Shown piece by piece: positions 1 through 7,620 of a stretch of 64,000 nt of DNA. Each line of letters opens with the position of its first letter. Positions within the stretch are counted from its first letter, which is position 1. The translations under genes and the position numbers were made by a program. The stretch is from the NCBI RefSeq assembly GCF_001417815.1, contig NZ_BCFK01000031.1:83195-147194 (forward strand), in the 5' to 3' direction. The DNA comes from Bifidobacterium aesculapii (GTDB lineage: Bacteria > Actinomycetota > Actinomycetes > Actinomycetales > Bifidobacteriaceae). The notes under the pieces are model-generated. The model saw only the letters and a program-made list of their open reading frames with translations. It had not been told where the DNA came from and searched no databases.

Positions 1-80
1 TCGGCGAAGGCCTTGCCGACGGCGTTGGTGAGGCTGGCGTGTTCGGGATTGGAGGTGATGACGAGTGCGGTGTTGCTCAT
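1..80 (-). CDS. Partial NAD(P)H-dependent oxidoreductase (flavodoxin-like fold), N-terminus only
   Basis: Only the first 26 codons are inside the window; the rest lies to the left. The protein starts MSNTALVITSNPEHASLTNA and continues VGKAFAE. A short hydrophobic beta strand followed by a Pro-x-x-x-Ser-x-x-x-x-x loop and a helix is how NAD(P)H:quinone oxidoreductase-like flavoproteins begin, where this loop binds flavin phosphate. The gene is divergent from the aldo/keto reductase, with a 296-base spacer holding both promoters. Assignment rests on 26 residues, so the family is plausible but not secure. Confidence 0.5.
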   Translation of the reverse strand, partial: MSNTALVITSNPEHASLTNAVGKAFA

Positions 81-376
81 GCTTCAATCCTTGTCTCCAA
101 TCTGGACGATGAGGGGTGTGGGAGGTCGGTTTCGTTCGCCTGCTGGTCACGTGGCTTCCCCGCTTCCCCCGTAATGTGATCGCACCGGCCGAATCGGGAA
201 TCACGGCGTCATGACGACGGGTGTCGGGAATATTTCGCCATAAGCAGGATGAATACCGGCATCGGCATAGCGCATGTGTCGAAACGCCATAATGTTGAAG
301 GCAAGGGCGGCAAAGGAACCGTCCGGCACCCGCCGGGGACGACGGGCGAACGAAGGCATGAACTGAAAGGACGATC

Positions 377-1336
377 ATGAGCGATACGCGTGTGAAGGTC
401 GGCGACAGCGACCTCGAGGTGTTCCCGCTGGTATTGGGCGGCAACACGTTCGGTTGGACCAGCGACGAGACGACGAGCCGCAAGGTGCTGGACGAGTACG
501 TGGAGGCCGGCGGCAACTTCATCGACACGGCCGACGTGTATTCGGCGTGGGCGCCGGGCAACGCGGGCGGCGAATCCGAGATCATCCTCGGCCGCTGGCT
601 CGCCGTGCGGAACAACCGCGACCAGATCGTCGTCGCCACGAAGGTCAGCGAGCACCCGCAGTACAAGGGCCTGTCCCACGACAATGTGATCGCCGCCGCG
701 AACGAGTCCCTGCTGCGCCTCGGCGTCGACGCGATCGACCTGTACTACGCGCACTTCGACGACAAGGAGACCCCGCTCGAGGAGACGGCCGCCGCGTTCG
801 ACGAGCTCGTCAAGGCCGGCAAGATCCGCGCGATCGGCCTGTCCAACTACACGGCCGACCGCATCGAGGAATGGTTCCGCATCGCCCGTGAGCACGGCTA
901 CGCGCTGCCGGTCGCGTTGGAGCCGCACTACAACCTCGTCACGCGCGGCAACTACGAGCGCACGCTCGCGCCGGTCGCCGCACGCGAGAATCTCGCCGTG
1001 TTCCCGTACTTCTCACTGGCCGCGGGCTTCCTGACCGGCAAGTACCGTTCCGCCGCGGACGCGGAGGGCAAGGCGCGTCAGGGCATGGTCGCCGACTATC
1101 TCACCGTCGACGGCTTCGCACTGGTCGACGCGCTCGACGAGATCGCCAAGGCGCATGGCGCGGCGATCGCCACGGTCGCGCTCACGTGGCTGCGCCACCG
1201 CCCGCAGGTCGCCGGCCCCATCGCCTCGGCACGTACGCCCGAACAGCTGCCCGCCCTCCTCGCCTCCGCGGCTCTCGACCTGGCCGCGGACGAGGTCGCC
1301 GCGCTCGACAAGGCTTCGGAACCGTTCACGAAGTGA
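377..1336 (+). CDS. Aldo/keto reductase
   Basis: A 319-residue cytosolic NADPH-dependent aldo/keto reductase with a TIM-barrel fold. The catalytic tetrad is readable as Asp50 and Tyr55 in NFIDTADVYS, Lys89 in VATKV and His126 in YYAHFDD. AIGLSNY near residue 155 is a family signature. The sequence resembles the YajO/Tas group that reduces small aldehydes and ketones; the natural substrate is unknown. The start is ATG with AAAGGA five bases upstream. The 81-376 spacer is shared with a divergent flavodoxin-fold oxidoreductase, which suggests a redox or aldehyde-stress pair. A CATAAT hexamer near 288-293 could be its -10 box, but no convincing -35 accompanies it. Confidence 0.9.
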   Translation: MSDTRVKVGDSDLEVFPLVLGGNTFGWTSDETTSRKVLDEYVEAGGNFIDTADVYSAWAPGNAGGESEIILGRWLAVRNNRDQIVVATKVSEHPQYKGLSHDNVIAAANESLLRLGVDAIDLYYAHFDDKETPLEETAAAFDELVKAGKIRAIGLSNYTADRIEEWFRIAREHGYALPVALEPHYNLVTRGNYERTLAPVAARENLAVFPYFSLAAGFLTGKYRSAADAEGKARQGMVADYLTVDGFALVDALDEIAKAHGAAIATVALTWLRHRPQVAGPIASARTPEQLPALLASAALDLAADEVAALDKASEPFTK

Positions 1337-1413
1337 GATGCGGGGTGCCGGGAACCGCCGGTTCCGGCGCCATCTGCGCGACCATCGGCGAATAGCGCAC
1401 GCCGGCGCATACA

Positions 1414-1461
1414 ATGCTTGAGGCCGGCATCCGTCCTGGAACGGATGCCGGCCTCAAGCAT
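1414..1461. repeat. Perfect 21-bp inverted repeat between the aldo/keto reductase and MATE genes
   Basis: Arms 1414-1434 and 1441-1461 are exact reverse complements separated by the six-base loop CCTGGA. The structure ends seven bases before the MATE Shine-Dalgarno. It has no T-tract, so it is not a standard intrinsic terminator. A TACAAT hexamer at 1410-1415 touches the left arm. It could be a terminator of the upstream gene, an operator, or a leader hairpin controlling the MATE gene. Confidence 0.7.
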
Positions 1462-1481
1462 GACCCAGGGAGGAGAAGGAA

Positions 1482-2915
1482 GTGGACAGCGAACTGTTCG
1501 AGAAGGCGCCGATTCCGAAGGCGTATTTCGCGCTGACGATGCCGGTGGTGCTCAGCATGCTGGTCACGCTGGTGTACAACATGATGGACACGTACTTCGT
1601 GGCGCACACCGGCGACACGAACATGGTCGCGGGCGTATCCCTGACGGCTCCCATGTTCACGGTGATGATCGCGCTCGGCGACATCTTCGGGCTCGGCGGC
1701 GCCTCGGTCGTCTCCCGCCTGTTCGGTCGCAAACGGTACGACGACGGCCGACGTCTGAGCGTGTTCTGCTTCTGGGGCGCCATCGCGACCGGTCTCGTCA
1801 TCGTCGCGCTCGGACTCGTGTTCCGCGACCAGATGCTCACCCTGCTCGGCGCCACGGCCGACACGTGGACGCATGCCAGCGCGTTCTACACGCTCATCAT
1901 CATCGGCTCCCCGTTCATCATCGTCTCGATGACGCCGACGAACCTGCTGCGCACCGAAGGCCATGCCGTGCCCTCGATGATCGGATCGGTCATCGGCACC
2001 GGCGTCAACATGGTGCTCAACCCCCTGTTCATCCAGGGGCTCGGCTGGGGTGCCGCGGGCAGCGCCGGCGCGACGGTGATCGCGAACATCTGCACCGACG
2101 CGTATTTCGTCTGGTTCCTGCTCAAGCACAGCCGCAACCTGTCCATCGACCCGCGGCTCATGTTCGGCGACGCGACCGCGCCCGCGCCCGGAGCGACATC
2201 CACGACGGGATTCCTCCGCCGTCCCGACATCACGGCGCTCGAGGTGCGCAACATCCTCGCCATCGGCATCCCGTCGGCCGTCACGAACCTCACGCAGAGC
2301 GTGGGCATCGTGATGGTGAACCTGTTCCTGCTGCCTTACGGCACGGATGCGGTCGCGGCGATGGGCATCGCGCTGAAGGTCGTCATGATCGCCGTGCTCG
2401 TGTTCGTTGGGTTCGCGTTCGGCGCGCAGCCGCTCATCGGATACAACTACGGCGCGCGGGCGATGGCCCGCCTGCACGGCATCATGCGGTTCGCCTACGC
2501 GTTCCTATGCTCGTTCGCGCTCGTCATGACGGTGGTGTTGAGCGTGTTCGACCGTCAGCTCATGCGGTTCTTCATCCAGGACGAGAAGGTCGTCGCGCTC
2601 GGCGCCGGCATGCTGCGCGTGCAGCTGCTCAGCCTCGTGTGCGTGGCGATCGTGATGGTGACGACGTGCACGTTCCAGTCGACCGGCAAGGCGCTGGGCG
2701 CGTTCGTCCTGTCGATCAGCAGGCAGGGCGTGATCCTCGCCGTCACGCTCGCCGTGGGCTCCCGCCTGTTCGGCTACGACGGAGTCATCGCCGCGCAGGC
2801 CGTGGCCGATCTGGTCACCGCGTTGATGGCGGTCGTCCTGTTCGTGGTGATGCTTCCGGAGCTGCGTTCAGGCTCAGGCGACGGCAAAGCGCGTCAGTCC
2901 GTCTCCGCCGCCTGA
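1482..2915 (+). CDS. MATE family multidrug/Na+ antiporter
   Basis: A 477-residue polytopic inner-membrane exporter of the MATE family, with about twelve predicted membrane spans in two pseudo-repeats. Early sequence such as YFALTMPVVLSMLVTLVYNM and NMVAGVSLTAP matches the NorM/DinF-like start, and MTPTNLLRTEGHA lies at the end of the first bundle region. It probably exports cationic drugs or metabolites using an H+ or Na+ gradient. The start is GTG with GGGAGG eight bases upstream. A perfect 21-bp dyad lies directly in front of the ribosome-binding site, so expression is probably regulated. It converges with the DUF2316 gene with only 26 bases between stops. The substrate cannot be read from sequence. 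Confidence 0.9.
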   Translation: MDSELFEKAPIPKAYFALTMPVVLSMLVTLVYNMMDTYFVAHTGDTNMVAGVSLTAPMFTVMIALGDIFGLGGASVVSRLFGRKRYDDGRRLSVFCFWGAIATGLVIVALGLVFRDQMLTLLGATADTWTHASAFYTLIIIGSPFIIVSMTPTNLLRTEGHAVPSMIGSVIGTGVNMVLNPLFIQGLGWGAAGSAGATVIANICTDAYFVWFLLKHSRNLSIDPRLMFGDATAPAPGATSTTGFLRRPDITALEVRNILAIGIPSAVTNLTQSVGIVMVNLFLLPYGTDAVAAMGIALKVVMIAVLVFVGFAFGAQPLIGYNYGARAMARLHGIMRFAYAFLCSFALVMTVVLSVFDRQLMRFFIQDEKVVALGAGMLRVQLLSLVCVAIVMVTTCTFQSTGKALGAFVLSISRQGVILAVTLAVGSRLFGYDGVIAAQAVADLVTALMAVVLFVVMLPELRSGSGDGKARQSVSAA

Positions 2916-2941
2916 CGCGTACGGCGTCGAACATGCGTCAC

Positions 2942-3241
2942 TCAGTCCAGCCTGTTCGCGTCGATGACGCGGCCGTCGAGGAACCAGTAGTCGTGGGGGT
3001 CTCCGCGCAGGGCGCTGAACGGCACCGGCGTCACCCCCGCAGCCGCGGCCTTGTCCAGCAGATAGCCGCGTACGATCCACGGGTATTCGAGCACTCCGGA
3101 TCTGAGCCCGATGATGCGTTCGACGGTCTTGCCGTCGACACCGAAATCCGCACCGATGTCGTCGGCGGTCAGGCCGAGCAGACGCATGTTCTCCCGGAAC
3201 TCCCGGATGGTGTTCTCCCGCTGCTGACTGGTCAATGACAT
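2942..3241 (-). CDS. DUF2316 family protein
   Basis: A 99-residue protein beginning MSLTSQQRENTIREFRENMR and ending in a GDPHDYWFLDGRVIDANRLD-type tail. The pattern of an N-terminal helix, then LTADDIGADFGV, then PWIVRGYLLDKA, then HDYWFLD matches the DUF2316 family of small soluble proteins. The middle segment looks like a helix-turn-helix, so DNA binding is possible but unproven. The start at 3241 was chosen because AAAGGAGG lies just upstream; an open frame continues further upstream but has no family resemblance. It is divergent from the PncA-like amidase. Confidence 0.8.
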   Translation of the reverse strand: MSLTSQQRENTIREFRENMRLLGLTADDIGADFGVDGKTVERIIGLRSGVLEYPWIVRGYLLDKAAAAGVTPVPFSALRGDPHDYWFLDGRVIDANRLD

Positions 3242-3410
3242 ACGCCTGCCTCCTTTGCTCCGAGCCTTCCGCCCGCAAGGCATACGCCCTTCACACGGGA
3301 GACGGCCGACGGCGGTCACCCCAACTCCATACGTTCCGCCGTCGCCTATCATAGGCCTCATAAGGGACTCCCGCACGAACGTCCCGCCGCACCATTCGAA
3401 AGGAGACGAC

Positions 3411-4031
3411 ATGACGAAGAAGGCGTTGATCGTGGTCGACGTGCAGCCGACGTTCTGCGAAGGAGGCGAACTCGGCGTCGAGGGAGGCAACGCGGTAGCC
3501 GAACGGATCGCCGCGTACGTCACGGCGCATCGCGACGACTATGCGGCGATCGCCACCACGCAGGACTGGCATATCGAACCGGGCGCGCACTGGTCCGAAC
3601 ACCCCGACTTCGTGGACACGTGGCCCGTGCACGGCAAGGCGGGCACCCCGAACGCGCTGCTGCACCCGGCCATCGCCGCGCTCGGCATCGAGCACCATTT
3701 CAAGAAAGGCCAGTATTCGGCCGCCTACTCCGGTTTCGAAGGCGTCGAGGACAACACGGACCGCATCCCCACGCGCGAAGAGGTCACCGCCGCACTGGAG
3801 GCGGGTCGTACGCTCGCCAACCTGCTGGAAGCCGCCGGCGTCACGCATGTGGACGTGATCGGCATCGCCGAATCGCATTGCGTCAAGGAGACCGCGCTCG
3901 ACGCGGTCCGGCTCGGCTACCCGGTCACCGTGTACGAGGACCTCACCGTGCCGGTCAGCGAGGAACTCGGCCGCACGGCACGCCACGAAATGGCCGACGC
4001 GGGCGTCACGCTCGCCGATTCGCCCCGGTGA
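3411..4031 (+). CDS. pncA: Isochorismatase-family amidohydrolase, probably nicotinamidase
   Basis: A 206-residue cysteine hydrolase. The Asp-Lys-Cys triad is Asp10 in VVDVQPTF, Lys98 or Lys99 in FKKGQYSA and Cys157 in ESHCVKE. The PncA metal site appears as Asp52, His54, His60 and His74, with the same spacing as in mycobacterial PncA. This favours nicotinamide deamidation to nicotinic acid for NAD+ salvage over other isochorismatase-like activities. The start ATG follows GAAAGGAG, and in-frame sequence upstream of it is not family-like. It is followed 48 bases later by endonuclease IV and divergent from DUF2316. Confidence 0.85.
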   Translation: MTKKALIVVDVQPTFCEGGELGVEGGNAVAERIAAYVTAHRDDYAAIATTQDWHIEPGAHWSEHPDFVDTWPVHGKAGTPNALLHPAIAALGIEHHFKKGQYSAAYSGFEGVEDNTDRIPTREEVTAALEAGRTLANLLEAAGVTHVDVIGIAESHCVKETALDAVRLGYPVTVYEDLTVPVSEELGRTARHEMADAGVTLADSPR

Positions 4032-4079
4032 GCATGCGGGCGAAGAATGACCGGAGGAACGGATAGACGGGGAGAGCAC

Positions 4080-4985
4080 GTGAATTCAGGGCATGAGGCG
4101 GGGCGTACGGCCTCGCCGTTCATCGGATCGCATCTTTCCACCAGCGGAGGTTGGGACGCGCTCATCGAACGCTCGCATGCGGAGGAAGGCTCCACGTTCG
4201 CGTTCTTCCCGCGTTCGCCGTACGGCAAACGGTCGAAGTCACTCGACCCCGCCGGCGCGTTCGCGTTCGGCGAGCGCCTGCTGGCGGAGCGGTACGGGCC
4301 GATCGTCGTCCACGCCCCGTATGTGTACAATCTCGCCGGCAAGGACGCGGCCAAACGCGGGTTCGCCATCGAGGCGCTCGCCGATGATCTTCGTCTTCTT
4401 GCGCCGATCCGCGCGGCCGGGCAGCCGATTTGTCTCAACATCCACCCGGGATCGCATGTGGGCCAGGGCTCCGAAAAGGGATGTCATCTCATCGCGGACG
4501 GATTGAACCAGGTGTTCGACATGCTCGCCGCCGATGGAGGCGTGGACGGGACCGTGCCGGTGCTGTTGGAGACGATGGCGGGCAAGGGCACCGAATGCGG
4601 GCGGTCCTTCGAGGAGCTGCGCGAGATCATCGACCGGTTCCACGGGAACGACGACGCCATCGGCGTCACGTTCGACACCTGTCACGTGTTCGACGCCGGT
4701 TATGACCTGCTCGACGATTTCGACGGCGTGATGCGCGAGCTGAACGATACGCTCGGATTGGACATGGTCAAGGCCATCCACGCGAACGATTCGATGTTCG
4801 GATTGGGGTCGCATAAGGACCGTCATGCGAACATCGGCAAAGGGCTGCTCGGCATCCGATTCTTCACCCGTCTCGTCAACGATGTTCGTCTGTCGTCGCT
4901 GCCGATGATCCTCGAGACCAAGGAGCTCACGCCGGACACGCATCGTGAGGAGATCGCGCTGTTGCGAGGGTTGCGAGAGGACTGA
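4080..4985 (+). CDS. nfo: Deoxyribonuclease IV (AP endonuclease, Nfo family)
   Basis: A 301-residue endonuclease IV that cuts the backbone 5' of abasic sites in base excision repair. TIM-barrel trinuclear-zinc ligands are visible along the chain: IGSHLSTSGGW at the start, VVHAPYVYNLA, LNIHPGSHVGQG, VLLETMAGKGTE, VTFDTCHVFDAGYD, AIHANDSMFGLGSHKDRHANIG and a final Glu in LETKEL. The GTG at 4080 is preferred because GGGGAG sits five bases before it. An ATG at 4047 in the same frame has only a weak site and would add 11 residues. It converges on the YccF gene, and no clear terminator is seen between them. Confidence 0.92.
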   Translation: MNSGHEAGRTASPFIGSHLSTSGGWDALIERSHAEEGSTFAFFPRSPYGKRSKSLDPAGAFAFGERLLAERYGPIVVHAPYVYNLAGKDAAKRGFAIEALADDLRLLAPIRAAGQPICLNIHPGSHVGQGSEKGCHLIADGLNQVFDMLAADGGVDGTVPVLLETMAGKGTECGRSFEELREIIDRFHGNDDAIGVTFDTCHVFDAGYDLLDDFDGVMRELNDTLGLDMVKAIHANDSMFGLGSHKDRHANIGKGLLGIRFFTRLVNDVRLSSLPMILETKELTPDTHREEIALLRGLRED

Positions 4986-5045
4986 ACTGCCGGTCGTCAA
5001 CACCACAGAAGAGACATCTGCTGCCGCATTGACGATCCTGAATGT

Positions 5046-5411
5046 TCACACGGCTTCGATTCGCGCGCCGAACGGCCAAAGCGCGAGTTTGGCCATCTTG
5101 AACGATTGGATCCCGAACGGGATGCCGATGATGGTGATGCAGTTGACCACGCCGGCGGCGAGGTAGCCGAGTGCCATCCATACTCCCACGAGCACCACCC
5201 ACACGATGTTGGCGAGCAGGGAGCCTACGCCGCCGCCGTAGACCACGGTCCTGCCGAATGGGGTGAGCGTGAGACCGGCCATTTTGAACGCCTGCAATCC
5301 CAACGGGATGCCGATGATGGACACGCACAGCACGCATCCGACGACGGCCCACCCGAAGGCGAGCTCCAATCCGCCGAGAACAAGCCATAGGATATTGCCG
5401 ATCAGTCTCAT
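5046..5411 (-). CDS. yccF: YccF family inner-membrane protein
   Basis: A 121-residue membrane protein with an internal duplication. Each half contains a hydrophobic span followed by an IIGIP(L/F)G(L/I)Q(A/S)FKMA motif and a (T/W)PFG segment, the hallmark of the YccF family. About four membrane segments are predicted. Its function is unknown. The start ATG follows GGAAGGAG. It is divergent from the SRAP gene, with a 271-base spacer. Confidence 0.88.
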   Translation of the reverse strand: MRLIGNILWLVLGGLELAFGWAVVGCVLCVSIIGIPLGLQAFKMAGLTLTPFGRTVVYGGGVGSLLANIVWVVLVGVWMALGYLAAGVVNCITIIGIPFGIQSFKMAKLALWPFGARIEAV

Positions 5412-5668
5412 GCCATCTCCTTCCGATGCCCTTCAAGACCCGTTCGCCCGTACCGCACATCCCGCTTCCCGTATGACGCGAGGATGGGGCCCGGTCTTCC
5501 ATTATCGCATGCCTCATCCGGCCCGCCATCGGGGGATTCCCTGAACCCACCCCGGGCTTCCCCCGATATCCGGCCGACCGTCCCATCCCCTTTCCTCCGT
5601 CGTCATCCGGATGCGGCACGGCCCGCCTCCGTGGCGCACACGAGCTGCTCGCGGACCGTGGCGCGGCA

Positions 5669-5674
5669 TAGACT
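5669..5674 (+). promoter_or_regulatory. Candidate -10 element of the SRAP gene (near-leaderless)
   Basis: TAGACT lies eight bases before the ATG at 5683, so a transcript starting the usual six to eight bases downstream would have almost no leader. No Shine-Dalgarno is visible before this start, which fits leaderless translation. No good -35 is seen. Confidence 0.35.
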
Positions 5675-5682
5675 GGGATGCC

Positions 5683-6381
5683 ATGTGCCGAAGGTTCGCG
5701 CTTGATCTGGATTGGGATACGGTCGCCGCTTGGCTCGACGTGGATGCGGGAAACGTGCGTCGCGACCGGCTGCCCACGCCGTCGTACAATATCGCGCCGT
5801 CGAGCACGATCGGCGTCGTCGCGCAGGGCCGTGACGGGCACAGGTATCTGACCGGCGCGCATTGGTCACTCATACCACGGTGGAGCCGAAGCATGACGCT
5901 CCCCTACCCGACGTACAACGCGCGATGCGAATCCGCCGCACACAAGCCGACGTTCGCCGAATCCACGGCGTCGATGCGCTGCATCATCCCGGCGTCAGGC
6001 TATTACGAACGGCAAGGCAAGCGCCCGTTCTACTTCCATGCTCCGGACGGTGCTCCTCTCGCGATGGCGGGCCTGTACTCATGGTGGCGCGCCTCCGACG
6101 CATCGCCATGGCGCCTGACTGCGACGGTCCTCACCTGCGCGGCCGTGGACGGGCCGGCGAACGTGCACGACCGCATGCCGTTGCTCGTACCGTCAGACAT
6201 GAGATCCGCATGGCTGGACCGGACGACGGACGGCGGCACGCTGATCGAACCGTTACGCGAAGCGGGAACCTTGATTTCGTCGGCGTTGCGCTTCCACGAG
6301 GTGGCGCCACTGCCACGCGACGGCGATGGCCGCAGGCTCGTCGCCCCGCTCGACCGCACCGAACCCATACGTTTGTTCTAA
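5683..6381 (+). CDS. SRAP-domain protein (SOS response-associated peptidase, HMCES/YedK family)
   Basis: A 232-residue SRAP protein of the kind that covalently captures abasic sites in single-stranded DNA. The nucleophile Cys2 follows the initiator Met, as required, and this fixes the start at 5683. Other conserved residues are Asn36 in YNIAPS, Arg81 in NARCES, Glu109 in SGYYER and His162 in HDRMP. Its length is normal for the family. It stands close to endonuclease IV, another abasic-site enzyme. Expression is probably from the near-leaderless promoter just upstream. A weak hairpin at 6392-6415 may be its terminator. Confidence 0.9.
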   Translation: MCRRFALDLDWDTVAAWLDVDAGNVRRDRLPTPSYNIAPSSTIGVVAQGRDGHRYLTGAHWSLIPRWSRSMTLPYPTYNARCESAAHKPTFAESTASMRCIIPASGYYERQGKRPFYFHAPDGAPLAMAGLYSWWRASDASPWRLTATVLTCAAVDGPANVHDRMPLLVPSDMRSAWLDRTTDGGTLIEPLREAGTLISSALRFHEVAPLPRDGDGRRLVAPLDRTEPIRLF

Positions 6382-6774
6382 GACGCATGCAGGAATGGGC
6401 CATGTGCCCACTTCCGATATCACTATCGACAACATGGGATATCTCTATTGGTATTACGTGATGAACCGAGGGAACACACGCGCTTGCGGCGCCGCGATTA
6501 CCGACGGCGTCGCCTGCCGATGCAAGCATGGAACGTTGGATGCCTGCAACACGCATCGCCGCACTCTCATATGATAGCTACTTACATATGAAAGAAAACA
6601 ACCCGACTCAACGCCGTAACTTCTTGGCACGTATCTGCGTTTTTATTTCATATGTAATCGTCTATCATATGAAATAAACGGCCATCTGACGCCTACGTTG
6701 GCACCATTCTTACCACCGCATACCAAGGAAAGTCCGAACGCTTCCCCGCGTGGACAGATGGGCGAGAACCAACG
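6382..6774. other. Gene-poor, AT-rich gap between convergent SRAP and TetR genes
   Basis: No convincing gene lies here on either strand. The gap holds a weak hairpin after SRAP (GGAATGGGC at 6392-6400 with GCCCACTTCC after it), two GATATC palindromes at 6416-6421 and 6440-6445, and the CATATG inverted-repeat island at 6568-6678. Base composition around 6560-6680 is much richer in A+T than the neighbourhood, as expected of a regulatory region or a small acquired element. Confidence 0.6.
6568..6671. repeat. Paired CATATG boxes in two 26-bp inverted arms
   Basis: The segments 6568-6593 and 6646-6671 are reverse complements apart from their central four bases. Each arm carries two CATATG cores 17 bases apart (6568, 6585 and 6649, 6666). 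The right arm also extends into an exact 13-bp dyad, TTTATTTCATATG at 6642-6654 against its complement at 6666-6678. About 52 bases lie between the arms. The layout suits a double operator for a dimeric regulator or a 104-bp MITE-like remnant. No target-site duplication was found. Confidence 0.75.
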
Positions 6775-7533
6775 TCACCGCACCGTGCGCATCGCCTCAT
6801 CGGCCAGATCGGCCAACGAGTCAAGAGCGTCGATGCCGGTGACCACCGCCCCGTCCGACGATGCCGAACCATCATCGCCATCACAACGCCGCGACCATTC
6901 CAGCAGCGTCTCGACCACGACTCCGATCACCATGGTCATCTCCAACCGTACGGCGAACACGGCATCCGCGCCCGTATTCGACGTGCGCCCGGACGACTCG
7001 CCCAACCATAGCTCCACGCACATGTCCGACCACCGGGGCATGCGCGCATACAACGCAGCAAGCAACGCGGCATCGGACCGTACGACGCGAAGCCGCACAC
7101 GCAATCCATCCAACTGCTCCGAAGACTCGACCGAGGCGAGCAGATCGGGAATCACATGCCGGGCGAACGCCGTCGGACTCTCGCCCGGCATCCGCTCGGC
7201 GACGGCGCGTCTCACGGACACGAACGGTTCGCCGTCCGTCGAGAGCCCGAGGACGAGATCCTCCTTGGAGGGAAAATACCGGAACAAGGTGATGGCGGAC
7301 GTGCCCGACTCCTCGGCGATGCGCTTCGTGGTGACGGATGCATATCCCTCCTGCTCGAACAGCCGCAAGGCCGTGTCCAGAATCGTCCGCCGGGTGGCCG
7401 CCCGCTTGCGTCGTTGCCATCGGGTGCGCGCCACCGTGGCCTTGACCGATACGCCACGTCTTGACGGCGAGCGATCGGCCGCACCAGCCACCGTATCGAC
7501 CGCCTGCACCACTCCCCCACCATCGGTCGTCAT
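6775..7533 (-). CDS. TetR family transcriptional regulator
   Basis: A 252-residue TetR-type repressor. A basic linker is followed by the DNA-binding domain at about residues 46-92, with RRTILDTALRLFEQEGYASV and then AEESGTSAITLFRYFPSKED, which is the TetR_N signature. The C-terminal ligand domain is unassigned, and the first 45 residues are an unusual Ala/Arg/Val-rich extension. The start at 7533 follows GGAAGGGG; an in-frame ATG seven codons upstream lacks a site. It lies 87 bases downstream of kup on the same strand, so it may be cotranscribed. Its ligand is unknown. The CATATG boxes lie beyond its 3' end, not at its promoter. Confidence 0.85.
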   Translation of the reverse strand: MTTDGGGVVQAVDTVAGAADRSPSRRGVSVKATVARTRWQRRKRAATRRTILDTALRLFEQEGYASVTTKRIAEESGTSAITLFRYFPSKEDLVLGLSTDGEPFVSVRRAVAERMPGESPTAFARHVIPDLLASVESSEQLDGLRVRLRVVRSDAALLAALYARMPRWSDMCVELWLGESSGRTSNTGADAVFAVRLEMTMVIGVVVETLLEWSRRCDGDDGSASSDGAVVTGIDALDSLADLADEAMRTVR

Positions 7534-7620
7534 CGCGTCCCCTTCCATCACCATCGTACGGAACGTGCCCGTTCACCATTCTATGCGCGCTCCTGCGGGA
7601 GACGGGCACGACCCATCCGA

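Noticed and set aside
6326..6574. An 82-codon plus-strand open frame after the SRAP gene
   Set aside because: It begins inside SRAP in another frame, has no ribosome-binding site, and its composition gives no sign of a real protein.
6568..6671. A CRISPR-like or tandem array reading of the CATATG boxes
   Set aside because: There are only two arms in inverted orientation with no regular spacers, so it is not an array.
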